The notes under the pieces: generated by a model | What the model was told of the DNA's origin: nothing | Seen by the model: only the letters and a program-made list of their open reading frames with translations | Databases searched by the model: none | Shown here: positions 46,044 through 54,313 of the stretch, piece by piece | Numbering within the stretch: position 1 is the first letter of the stretch | Layout of the letters: each line of letters begins with the position of its first letter | Assembly: GCF_018205975.1 (NCBI RefSeq) | Contig: NZ_CP073577.1 | Location: 3,224,001 to 3,288,000 of the forward strand | From: Erythrobacter sp. JK5 | Lineage (GTDB): Bacteria; Pseudomonadota; Alphaproteobacteria; Sphingomonadales; Sphingomonadaceae | Reading direction: 5' to 3' | Length of the DNA stretch: 64,000 bases | Position numbers and translations under genes: made by a program

Positions 46044-46684
46044 GTATCGAACGTCTTGAAGCGATAATTGACCAACACGGGCGTTGGTCTGATCTGAAGG
46101 TTTACACTGACCGGATTGAAGCTCATGCCGAAAGTGATTTCAGTCATGCGCTGGAGAATGCGAAGGCGCTGTTGGAGACAATTTGCAAAGAGATTTGCGC
46201 TTCCAAGGGCGTGGACATGGGTGCGGCTGCGTCCATCCAAGCCCTTATGAAACGGGCGTTTAAGGAAATAGGCTATCCGCCCAGCGATTTGGTAACGCAG
46301 GTCTCCACTTCTCTCGGCACCATTGGCCAGAAAATGGGGGAGTTGAGGAACCAGATCAGCCCCACGTCTCATGGAAAGACACTGGATGATCTCAAGAAGA
46401 GAAATGACCTCATCGACGACCTAACAAGAGAGTTCCTGATTGATACGACAGTTTCCGTCGCCTCTCTCATGATCCGGACCTTTGAAGGGGCAAGCCCAAG
46501 GACGAAGCCTAAGGACGTTTTGCTGTACACCGATTGCGAGGACTTCAACGAACTGCTGGACGAGACCAACGAGCCCTTCCAAATTGGCATAAACAGCTAC
46601 CCTGCAAGTGAAGCATTCTACGGCGTTGATCGCACTTCTTACGAGTCAGAATATCGCAAGTTCTTGGAGGGTGACGATGAATAA
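46040..46684 (+). CDS. abortive infection family protein (Abi_C domain)
   Basis: 214 residues. 'DFSHALENAKALLETICKEIC' and 'GTIGQKMGELRNQISPTSHGK' match the Abi_C pattern (ALE-AK-LLE ... LRN ... HG); the C-terminal ~70 residues are variable and acidic. Proteins with this domain are tied to phage-triggered growth arrest. It overlaps hsdS by four bases and hsdR by eight, so it is an integral part of the RM operon and not a neighbour by chance. Whether it acts alone or senses RM failure is unknown. Confidence 0.8.
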   Translation: MSIERLEAIIDQHGRWSDLKVYTDRIEAHAESDFSHALENAKALLETICKEICASKGVDMGAAASIQALMKRAFKEIGYPPSDLVTQVSTSLGTIGQKMGELRNQISPTSHGKTLDDLKKRNDLIDDLTREFLIDTTVSVASLMIRTFEGASPRTKPKDVLLYTDCEDFNELLDETNEPFQIGINSYPASEAFYGVDRTSYESEYRKFLEGDDE

Positions 46685-49600
46685 GCTCACCGAATCTGAG
46701 ATCGAAGAGTTCGCAATTTCGCTCCTCGAACGGCAGGGCTATGACTATCTATACGCCCCTGAGATTGCGCCCGATGGCGACCGGCCTGAGCGGGCCAGCT
46801 TTGCCGATGTCGTGCTGGTGGATCGGCTGCGCGAAGCGGTGGCCCGGATCAATCCAAACATCCCGCCAGACAGCCGCGAGGAGGCCATCCGGCAGGTGCT
46901 GTGTTTTACCGCGCCGGACCTGATCGCCAACAATCAGGCGTTCCACCGCCTCCTGACCGAAGGTGTGAACGTCTCGCGCAATGCGGAGGGTAGTGAGCGC
47001 GGCGACCTTGTCTGGCTAGTAGATTTCGACAATCCGGAGATCAACACGTTCCTCGCCGTGAACCAGTTCACCGTTATCGAGGAACAGGTGCAGAAACGGC
47101 CCGACATCATTCTGTTCGTCAACGGCCTACCGCTGGGCGTGATCGAGCTGAAGAATGCAGGCGATGAACAGGCGACGGTCAAATCTGCTTTCAAGCAGAT
47201 CGAAACCTACAAGGCGACGATACCTTCGCTCTTCGCTTACAACGGCCTGTGCATGATCTCTGACGGTCTGGAGGCGAAGGCCGGATCGATCTCTGCCGGG
47301 TGGTCCCGCTTCATGAAGTGGAAGACCGCCGATGGTCTCTCCGAGGCAAACCCGTTGGTCGGCGAAATGGAGACAATGATCGCCGGAACGCTGAATAAGG
47401 CCACGTTCCTCGACCTGATCCGGCATTTCAATGTCTTCGAGACGGCGGAGAAGCAAGACCCCAAGACCGGGCTTGTCACCGTCCAGACGATCAAGAAGCT
47501 CGCCAGCTATCACCAGTACTACGCGGTGAACAAAGCCGTGCAATCGACCCTGCGCGCGGCTGGATTCATCAATTCCCGTGGCCAGCGGAGAAAAGGTGAT
47601 CTGCGCGAAGACCCTTTGAAGTACGGTCTGCCCACCACGAGCGGCAAACCCGCCAGCGACCGCAAGGGTGGGGTCGTCTGGCATACGCAAGGTTCGGGCA
47701 AATCGCTTTCGATGGTGTTCTATGCGGGCAAGATAGTGCTCGCGATGGACAATCCGACGATTGTTGTAATCACAGACCGTAATGATCTGGATGATCAGTT
47801 GTTCGACACTTTCGCCAGCTCGCGCCAATTGTTGCGACAAGACCCGGTACAGGCCGATAGCCAGAAACATCTGAAGGAGCTGCTCAAGGTCAGCTCTGGC
47901 GGGATCGTCTTCACCACCATCCAGAAATTCCACCCGGATGAGGGCAACGTCTACGAAACGCTTTCGGAGCGCGAGAACATCATCGTGCTGGCGGACGAAG
48001 CGCACCGCACTCAGTACGGCTTCCGCGCCAAGACCATCGACGAGAAGGACGACGACGGAAATGTAGTCGGCAAGAAGACGGTCTACGGCTTCGCCAAGTA
48101 TATGCGCGATGCCTTGCCGCACGCGACGTATCTCGGCTTCACCGGTACACCTGTTGAAAGCACCGATGCCAACACCGCGCAGGTATTTGGCGACTACGTC
48201 GATGTTTATGACATCGCGCAGGCCGTGGAAGACGGCGCGACTGTCCCGATCTTCTACGAAAGCCGCTTGGCGAAAATTCGCCTGAGCGAGCAAGGGCAGG
48301 AGCTAGTCAAGGCCCTGGACGATGAGCTCGCGCAAGAAGACCTGACTGAAAACCAGAAGAGCCTAGCCAAGTGGACGCAGCTCGAAGCGCTGATTGGGGC
48401 GGACGACCGTGTGAAGCGCGTAGCCTATGACATCGTGGAGCACTTCACCGCCCGCCAACAAGTGAACAACGGCGGCAAGGGCATGATCGTAGCGATGTCG
48501 CGCCGGATCGCTGCTGATCTGTTCGATGCCATTGTCGCCCTACGCCCTGATTGGAACGATGAAGACCTCGCCAAAGGCAAAATCAAAATTGTGATGACCG
48601 CTGCCTCTTCCGATGGACCGGACATCGCCAAGCACCACACAACCAAGGGCCAGCGCCGCGATCTGGCGGAGCGGATGCGCAATCCAAACGATCCACTCGA
48701 ACTGGTTATTGTTCGCGACATGTGGCTGACGGGCTTTGACGCGCCTTCGATGCACACGCTCTACATCGACAAACCGATGAGGGGGCACAACCTGATGCAG
48801 GCCATTGCCCGTGTGAACCGCGTCTATGGTGACAAAGAGGGCGGACTGGTTGTCGACTACCTCGGAATTGCGCACGACTTGAAGAAGGCGCTTAGCTTTT
48901 ACTCCGACGGGGGTGGCAAGGGTGATCCAGCCGTTGCGCAGGAGCAGGCCGTTGCTGCAATGCTGGAGAAGCTCGAAGTCGTCTCACAGATGTTCCATGG
49001 CTTCGCCTATGAAGAGTATTTCACGGCAAACACAGGCCGCAAGCTATCAATTATCCTTGAAGCCGAAGACCACATTCTTGGCCTAGAGAATGGCAAGACC
49101 CGCTTCGTGAACGAGGTAAGCGCGCTGTCGGGGGCGCTCTCGATTGCTATTCCCCATGAGCAAGCGATGGATGCCAAGGACGAGGTCGCATTCTTTCAAG
49201 CGGTGAAGGCGCGGCTGGTGAAGTTCGATGCATCAGGCGCTGGTCGCACCGACGAAGAGCTTGAAACCGCCATCCGCCAGACCATCGATCAGGCTCTAGT
49301 GAGTGAGCAGGTAATCGACATCTTCGATGCGGCTGGGATCAAGAAGCCAGATATTTCGATACTATCCGACGAGTTCCTTGCGGATGTCAAAAACCACAAG
49401 CACGAGAACGTCGCGCTCGAGCTGCTCAAGCGTCTGCTTGATGGAGAGATCAAAGCCCGCACGAAGAGCAACCTCGTGCAGAGCAAGTCGCTGATGGAAA
49501 TGCTCCAGGACTCTATCAAGCGCTATCACAACAAGGTGATCACGGCGGCAGAGTTCATGGACGAGCTGATTGGCCACGCGAAGCATATGCGCGACCTAGA

Positions 49601-49913
49601 CAAGGAGCCGGAAGAACTTGGTCTAAGTGCCGAGGAGTATGCATTCTACACGGCGGTTGCCAACAATGAGAGTGCGCGAGAGCTGATGGAGAAAGAGAAA
49701 CTTCGCGAGTTGGCTATCGTGCTGTTTGAGAAAGTTCGAGAGAACGCCTCAATCGACTGGACAATCAAAGAGAGCGTGCGGGCTAAGCTCAAGGTCATCA
49801 TCAAACGCACCCTGCGCCAGTTCGGCTATCCGCCAGACATGCAGTTGCTGGCTACTGAGACAGTCTTGGAGCAAGCGAAACTTATCGCACAGGAACTGAA
49901 TGGGGCAGGCTGA
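46677..49913 (+). CDS. hsdR: type I restriction-modification system, endonuclease/translocase subunit R
   Basis: 1078 residues. N-terminal PD-(D/E)xK nuclease with 'RPDIILFVNGLPLGVIELKNAG' (D...ELK, ~residues 140-160). SF2 motor with Walker A 'TQGSGKSLSM', DEAH box 'LADEAHRTQYG', motif III 'FTGTPVE' and motif VI 'QAIARVNRVYGDKEG'. A helical C-terminal domain binds the M/S complex. I chose ATG 46677 (MNKLTESEI); it overlaps the Abi_C gene by eight bases. The enzyme looks intact. Confidence 0.96.
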   Translation: MNKLTESEIEEFAISLLERQGYDYLYAPEIAPDGDRPERASFADVVLVDRLREAVARINPNIPPDSREEAIRQVLCFTAPDLIANNQAFHRLLTEGVNVSRNAEGSERGDLVWLVDFDNPEINTFLAVNQFTVIEEQVQKRPDIILFVNGLPLGVIELKNAGDEQATVKSAFKQIETYKATIPSLFAYNGLCMISDGLEAKAGSISAGWSRFMKWKTADGLSEANPLVGEMETMIAGTLNKATFLDLIRHFNVFETAEKQDPKTGLVTVQTIKKLASYHQYYAVNKAVQSTLRAAGFINSRGQRRKGDLREDPLKYGLPTTSGKPASDRKGGVVWHTQGSGKSLSMVFYAGKIVLAMDNPTIVVITDRNDLDDQLFDTFASSRQLLRQDPVQADSQKHLKELLKVSSGGIVFTTIQKFHPDEGNVYETLSERENIIVLADEAHRTQYGFRAKTIDEKDDDGNVVGKKTVYGFAKYMRDALPHATYLGFTGTPVESTDANTAQVFGDYVDVYDIAQAVEDGATVPIFYESRLAKIRLSEQGQELVKALDDELAQEDLTENQKSLAKWTQLEALIGADDRVKRVAYDIVEHFTARQQVNNGGKGMIVAMSRRIAADLFDAIVALRPDWNDEDLAKGKIKIVMTAASSDGPDIAKHHTTKGQRRDLAERMRNPNDPLELVIVRDMWLTGFDAPSMHTLYIDKPMRGHNLMQAIARVNRVYGDKEGGLVVDYLGIAHDLKKALSFYSDGGGKGDPAVAQEQAVAAMLEKLEVVSQMFHGFAYEEYFTANTGRKLSIILEAEDHILGLENGKTRFVNEVSALSGALSIAIPHEQAMDAKDEVAFFQAVKARLVKFDASGAGRTDEELETAIRQTIDQALVSEQVIDIFDAAGIKKPDISILSDEFLADVKNHKHENVALELLKRLLDGEIKARTKSNLVQSKSLMEMLQDSIKRYHNKVITAAEFMDELIGHAKHMRDLDKEPEELGLSAEEYAFYTAVANNESARELMEKEKLRELAIVLFEKVRENASIDWTIKESVRAKLKVIIKRTLRQFGYPPDMQLLATETVLEQAKLIAQELNGAG

Positions 49914-50086
49914 GGCCATCGGATAATGGCAACAGGAATCGGTGCTTGAATGTGTGAGTCACGAATGCGGTTCACACGCCACACCAGGGGTAAGTAACAG
50001 TAAATGGGGCCTTATTGGGGGCTTGGGCTTCAGCCTGCTGGGAGATTAAGAATAAAGTCAGAATCTTGGCCTGACTTTGCGGTTCC

Positions 50087-50102
50087 CGTAAGCGCACCAC
50101 CT
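50087..50102. repeat. attR of the island
   Basis: CGTAAGCG-CACCACCT repeats the tRNA-Thr 3' end (39303-39319) with one G missing in the acceptor region. It marks the right end of the island, ~175 bp after hsdR. Confidence 0.6.
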
Positions 50103-50103
50103 A

Positions 50104-50689
50104 CCCTTTTCCCGATGTTCCCTGAAGCCTTGTAACTCTCGCCCACAATATCCGGGATCTGGCCAATGGGGTTATTTCTCTCCCTGCGGGCGTGGGCCGG
50201 CTCGATTGCCGGTGATCGAGTGGCATGCCGTTCAGCTGGTTCGAAATTCCGAACCGCATCAGTCGGCGCGAGAGGAATCGGAGGTGGGGCTGCAAGCCCA
50301 TTGGGGTTCGACGTCATGTCGATTCCATCGGATCGGGGATTGATCCCAAGATTTCGCCGCCCGCACCGCGCTTTGCGTCTTGTTCCAGGCGCAGGCCACT
50401 GCGCTCCTATTGGCGCTGCTGGACGCCCGGGCGACGCCAGGCAAACTGCGTGTAGAGACCATGCTGCAAAGGGGGCGGGACCGTTCCGGGAGCCGGCTGC
50501 ATTATCGATACGCGGCCTTGCCCAAGTGCCGGTCGTCACACCGATATTTCTTTTTGTCAGTCCGAATGAATTGGTCTAGGCTTTGCCTGCCGCGGGGGGT
50601 TCAGCACATTATTTCGGGTCATTTTGCGTCCGGTGGCAGCTCTAGCGAGCAGGCGATGCGCCTGCGCAAATGGGGAGGACGGACCTGAA
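50104..50689. other. stretch without a supported gene
   Basis: Between attR and the first tail-collar gene no reading frame shows a recognisable family. The longest minus-strand frame here, ending at 50030, is compositionally weak and runs across attR into island sequence. Nothing else is seen apart from an AT-richer stretch around 50540-50575 that could contain the promoter of the next gene. Confidence 0.5.
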
Positions 50690-51226
50690 ATGGAAGGATA
50701 TCTCGCTCAGATCATCATGTTCGGGGGCAACTTTGCCCCGCGCAACTGGGCATTCTGCCACGGTCAGTTGCTCGCCATCAGTTCCAATTCCGCGCTGTTC
50801 TCGCTCCTGGGAACCGCCTATGGCGGCGACGGGCGGACCACTTTCGGGCTTCCGGATCTGCGAGGCCGCGTGCCGATCGGTCAGGGTGCCGGTCCGGGAT
50901 TGCCCAACAATATACTCGGACAGAAGGGCGGAAGTCCGACAACGACTCTGACCGTCGCCAATCTTCCGCCGCACAATCACGCTGCCACCCTGCACGCGGA
51001 AAGCGACGTGGGCAGCTCGGGGGCGCCGACCAATGCGCTGCTCGGCGTGGTCACCGGCGCGACCAAGATCTATGCGCCGTCGGTTCCTGCAGACCAGGTC
51101 GCGATGCATCCCGACAGCATCACCGTGGGCAACACCGGCGGCGGCACGTCGTTCAGCAACGAACAGCCGTATCAGGTGCTGCATTATGTCATTTGCACCC
51201 AAGGGATCTATCCGAGCAGGAACTGA
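50690..51226 (+). CDS. phage tail collar domain protein (MdpB-like), copy 1
   Basis: 178 residues. The N-terminal tail-collar domain is plain: 'IIMFGGNFAPRNWAFCHGQLLAISSNSALFSLLGTAYGGDGRTTFGLPDLRGRVPIG'. The C-terminal half has a Gly/Thr-rich part and ends in 'PSRN'. Such 'microcystin-dependent protein'-like genes are common in bacterial chromosomes without a complete phage; the function is unknown, with a secreted or surface fibre-like protein as the usual guess. I chose ATG 50690, which starts the domain. Confidence 0.88.
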   Translation: MEGYLAQIIMFGGNFAPRNWAFCHGQLLAISSNSALFSLLGTAYGGDGRTTFGLPDLRGRVPIGQGAGPGLPNNILGQKGGSPTTTLTVANLPPHNHAATLHAESDVGSSGAPTNALLGVVTGATKIYAPSVPADQVAMHPDSITVGNTGGGTSFSNEQPYQVLHYVICTQGIYPSRN

Positions 51227-51282
51227 GTGAGCGACGTGCGCGGCGCGCGCACCGCAGAAATTAATCGAGGGAGGGAGTATCC

Positions 51283-51819
51283 ATGGACCCGTTTATTGGA
51301 CAGATCGTGATGTTTGGGGGCAATTTCGCTCCGCGTGGCTGGGCATTTTGCGATGGGCAATTGCTGTCGATCGCGCAGAATACGGCGCTGTTTTCGATCC
51401 TTGGGACGATTTACGGCGGCGATGGGCGGACGAATTTCGCGCTGCCGGAAATGCGCGGCCGCGTGGTTATGCACGAGGGCAACGGGCCCGGACTCGATCC
51501 GAAAAACCTCGGCGAGCGCGGCGGCGTCAACACCAATACGCTGACTGTGAACAATCTGCCGCCGCACAATCACACCGCCACCCTGCACGCGGAAAGCGAT
51601 GTCGGCACTTCGGGCAACCCGACGAATTCGATGCTCGGCGTGATCACCGGTGCGAACAAGATCTACGCCCCGTCGGTCCCGGCGGCGAACGTGCCGATGC
51701 ATCCGGACAGCATCGTCGTGTCGAACACCGGCAGCGGGCAGTCGTTCACCAACGAGCCGCCGTACACGGTCGTCAACTACATCATCGCGCTGGTCGGAAC
51801 CTTCCCGAGCCGCAACTGA
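51283..51819 (+). CDS. phage tail collar domain protein (MdpB-like), copy 2
   Basis: 178 residues, the same length and clearly paralogous to the gene 57 bp upstream: shared 'VMFGGNFAPRGWAFCDGQLL', 'DGRT', 'NLPPHNH.ATLHAESDVG' and 'PSRN' end. A GGAGGGAG ribosome-binding site precedes the ATG. A tandem duplication followed by divergence is the simple reading. Confidence 0.88.
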   Translation: MDPFIGQIVMFGGNFAPRGWAFCDGQLLSIAQNTALFSILGTIYGGDGRTNFALPEMRGRVVMHEGNGPGLDPKNLGERGGVNTNTLTVNNLPPHNHTATLHAESDVGTSGNPTNSMLGVITGANKIYAPSVPAANVPMHPDSIVVSNTGSGQSFTNEPPYTVVNYIIALVGTFPSRN

Positions 51820-51834
51820 TCGCGACTACAAAGC

Positions 51835-51872
51835 AAAAGCGCCTGTCGGATCGTATCCGGCAGGCGCTTTTT
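51835..51872. terminator. bidirectional Rho-independent terminator
   Basis: GCGCCTG (51839-51845) pairs with CAGGCGC (51861-51867), extended by four inner pairs and flanked by AAAA/TTTTT. It lies between the tail-collar genes (+) and the 3' end of the lasso transcript (-), and can serve both. Confidence 0.85.
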
Positions 51873-51938
51873 GATTCAGCACCAGACTGATCTGCGCTGC
51901 GGCGGCCGCTTACCCGTTCAGGGTGACGGCCTTGCCGA

Positions 51939-52097
51939 TCAGGACATTTGCAAAATGGTCGGAAACTCGGACGGATCGGGAAACGGACCCGTCTCGGTGC
52001 CCTTCACGTCAAGGACGCGAAGTTCCGGTTTGACGAACGGCTTCCGGCCGCTGGCGGCGCTCACATTTTCACGGTCTGCCAATGAATATCTCCCCAT
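51939..52097 (-). CDS. putative lasso peptide precursor (A)
   Basis: 52 codons from ATG 52097, or 47 from TTG 52082, which has the better-spaced GGGGAGA site. The leader has the B1-recognition pattern aromatic-x-x-P-x-L ('FVKPELRVLDVKGTET'). A likely core is 'GPFPDPSEFPTILQMS': Gly1 to Glu8 would close an eight-residue macrolactam ring (a nine-residue ring Thr1-Glu9 is possible if cleavage is one residue earlier). The last residue is Ser, the site phosphorylated by the kinase in paeninodin-type lasso peptides. It lies ~56 bp after the C gene on the same strand. Confidence 0.75.
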   Translation of the reverse strand: MGRYSLADRENVSAASGRKPFVKPELRVLDVKGTETGPFPDPSEFPTILQMS

Positions 52098-52153
52098 GTC
52101 CTTTACGGGCGGTAAGCCCTAATCACCGAATGTGTCAATGGCTTGCCCCGCCG

Positions 52154-54013
52154 TCAGCGGGTCTCGTCCAGCCAGATCGACACCTGCCGCAATTGCCAGA
52201 AGTACATTCGGCGGCGCATGTCGGAATCTTCGAACCGGTCGCGCGAACGATGCAGCGCCTGCGCGGTATCGGCGAAGGCCGCAGGGTCGATGATCGAACG
52301 CAAAACGTCCGGCAATTCTTCGAATGCCATGGCCGGCGGGTCTTCTAGCGGTGGCCGCCCGCCGATAAACCCGCCCATGCTCTTGCCGACCTGCCATGCG
52401 ATCCGATCGGGAATTCTTCCGGCGACGGCCCGGCGGTGGAGATATCGCCCCATGTCCCGGCGCCGCTTCTCGATCGAGGGCGTCGCGAAGAATTGCTGGA
52501 TCAGTCGCCGGTCGAGCAGTGGAAAGCGGTAATCCATGCCGTAACTGGCAGCATAGATGACCGAGCTTTCGAGCCGCCCCTGTCGCCCAAGCCGGAATCC
52601 GGGATAGAGCCCGGCCAGCGTGTTGAGCGTCAGCTCGGATCGTTCGGGGCAAACCCACTCTTCGAGCTGCTGCGCCAGGCCCGAGTCTTCGACAAAGTCG
52701 CGGCGCAGGCAAGCGACATCGAGCTTCGTGGCGATCAGCTGCCGCATGGCGAGATCGGGGTCCTCGGGGCCGCGCTTCAGGCGCCTCGCGAGGCGCACGA
52801 GCCGACGCGGCAGCGAGCCTCCTAGCTCGTCGAGCATGGCACGGTATTCGCCCCGCGCATGCAGTTCGTCGATCAGGGGCTTGGCATAGCTGGTGGCGAC
52901 CTCGTCGCCGCCGAAGCCGGAGAACAGGGTCCTGATCCCCAACATGCCGCACCACTCGAAAAATTCCGGGTAGACCAGCGGCTGGCCATGTTCGGGCGGA
53001 TGGCCGAGGGTCGCCAGCGCGCGATCGAATGCGGCATCGACGCGCAACAGCCTCGGCTGCATCAGGACGTGGGTATGGCGGATGTCGCACATCGCCGCGC
53101 ACGCCATCACCGTTTCTGGCTCATCTTCCATCGCGATCATTGCGAAGGTGTGAAAATCGTCGCGATCATGCGGCAGGCGTTCGGCGAGCGACGCAATCAC
53201 CGATGACGAATCGAGCCCGCCGGTCGCTTCGGCACCGATCAGGAAGTGGCTGCGCGCGCGATCCGCGACTGCACGGTCGAACGCATCGCGATAACGCTCG
53301 ACCCAGCGAACGTCGCGGCGGGTCGCGTGCGGCGCTGCGAGATCGAATGCAAAGAATTCGCGCGGCTCGCACGTTCCCTCACGAACGATCAACAGGTCGT
53401 GCGCTGACGGAAGCTTCTTCACCTCTTCGTAAGCGGCCTGCGTATGCGCGAAATTGAGCACCGATGCGAACAGTGCGATCCATTCGCGGCTCGGGGCCAA
53501 CGCCTGCCCCGTCAGCACTCGCATCACCGCGACCGAAGTGGCGGCGACGAAATGCTCATCGGTCAGGATGTAGTAAAGCGGCTTGGCTCCGATCGCGTCG
53601 CGTGCGCACCAGGCTTCATGCCGGGCGGGATCGTAGATGACGAAGCTGAAATCGCCTTCAAGCCTGGCCGCACAATCGCGGCCCCAGCGGCGATGCGCGA
53701 CGAGCACAATCTGCGGGTCGGTGAGCGTCGCCCGGGGCTGCAGGCCGAGTTCGGCGCACAGCTCCGCGCGATTATCGAGCCGCATCCAGCTGGCGATCAC
53801 CCGGCCGGTTTCGGGGCAGGTTTCGGGCGCGTGCTCGTGGAGCGATTCGGGCGTGTTGTGCCACAGCGCCTGCGCGACGATCGCGTGATCGCCTTGCCAC
53901 ACACCCTGCTTGTCGGGTTTCGCAAAGGGCATCATCGCCGCAAGCAGCGCCTCGCCGGTTGCGAGCTCCTGCGGCGCGGCGCGCGAGCCGCGCATCAAGA
54001 TGGCGGCGAACAC
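52154..54013 (-). CDS. lasso peptide cyclase (asparagine synthetase-like, C protein)
   Basis: 619 residues of the AsnB fold. The N-terminal glutaminase-like domain lacks the catalytic Cys2 (it starts Met-Phe-Ala), as expected for cyclases that need no ammonia. The synthetase domain keeps the PP-loop as 'ATGGLDSSSVIASL' and 'FSGFGGDEVATS'. It adenylates the ring Asp/Glu and forms the isopeptide bond with the core N-terminus. It follows the PqqD-like gene by 6 bp and precedes the precursor gene. Confidence 0.9.
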   Translation of the reverse strand: MFAAILMRGSRAAPQELATGEALLAAMMPFAKPDKQGVWQGDHAIVAQALWHNTPESLHEHAPETCPETGRVIASWMRLDNRAELCAELGLQPRATLTDPQIVLVAHRRWGRDCAARLEGDFSFVIYDPARHEAWCARDAIGAKPLYYILTDEHFVAATSVAVMRVLTGQALAPSREWIALFASVLNFAHTQAAYEEVKKLPSAHDLLIVREGTCEPREFFAFDLAAPHATRRDVRWVERYRDAFDRAVADRARSHFLIGAEATGGLDSSSVIASLAERLPHDRDDFHTFAMIAMEDEPETVMACAAMCDIRHTHVLMQPRLLRVDAAFDRALATLGHPPEHGQPLVYPEFFEWCGMLGIRTLFSGFGGDEVATSYAKPLIDELHARGEYRAMLDELGGSLPRRLVRLARRLKRGPEDPDLAMRQLIATKLDVACLRRDFVEDSGLAQQLEEWVCPERSELTLNTLAGLYPGFRLGRQGRLESSVIYAASYGMDYRFPLLDRRLIQQFFATPSIEKRRRDMGRYLHRRAVAGRIPDRIAWQVGKSMGGFIGGRPPLEDPPAMAFEELPDVLRSIIDPAAFADTAQALHRSRDRFEDSDMRRRMYFWQLRQVSIWLDETR

Positions 54014-54019
54014 GTCCGC

Positions 54020-54313
54020 TCAGTTGGCGGCGGTTACGAGTCCGTTGCTGAGCAGCTTGTCGACGAATTCGGCGACGGTTCGTTCAAGATCCTCCACGTC
54101 GCTTGTGTCGAATTCGCGCCGCAGCTCGGCGACGATTTCCTCGAGCGTCGCCGGGCTGTCCATCGCCGCCCAGATCTGACTGCCTGTGCCCGTGATCGCG
54201 AAATACACCCCCTTGTCGATGTCCATCATCACGGTCTCGCCGTCCATTTCGGCGGCGACGACGCCGACGGTTTGTGTGAGCCTGGTGTCGGGTGCAAACG
54301 ATGGTGCGGTCAT
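54020..54313 (-). CDS. PqqD-like RiPP recognition element (lasso B1)
   Basis: 97 residues with the PqqD winged-helix fold: 'EMDGETVMMDIDKGVYFAITGTGSQIWAAMDSPATLEEIVAELRREF'. In lasso systems this protein binds the leader peptide and presents it to the B2 protease and the C cyclase. Its start overlaps the kinase gene stop (ATGA). Confidence 0.92.
   Translation of the reverse strand: MTAPSFAPDTRLTQTVGVVAAEMDGETVMMDIDKGVYFAITGTGSQIWAAMDSPATLEEIVAELRREFDTSDVEDLERTVAEFVDKLLSNGLVTAAN

Larger units (their letters stand above)
39303..50103. mobile_element. integrative genomic island at tRNA-Thr
   Basis: About 10.8 kb starting at the tRNA-Thr 3' end and ending at an imperfect copy of it. Contents in order: P4-type integrase, unknown gene, two HTH proteins, a second tyrosine recombinase, hsdM, hsdS, Abi_C gene, hsdR. 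All genes point the same way. Codon use is visibly less G/C-biased at third positions than in flanking genes (for example in hsdS and the 40.8-41.4 kb gene), which fits acquisition by transfer. No conjugation genes are present. Confidence 0.85.

Noticed and set aside
50030..50539. 169-codon minus-strand frame near attR
   Set aside because: Runs through the att repeat into island DNA, Pro/Arg/Ala-rich, no family pattern; probably chance.
51871..52122. 84-codon plus-strand frame opposite the lasso precursor
   Set aside because: No ribosome-binding site of note and it lies inside the terminator; the minus-strand frame fits the cluster.
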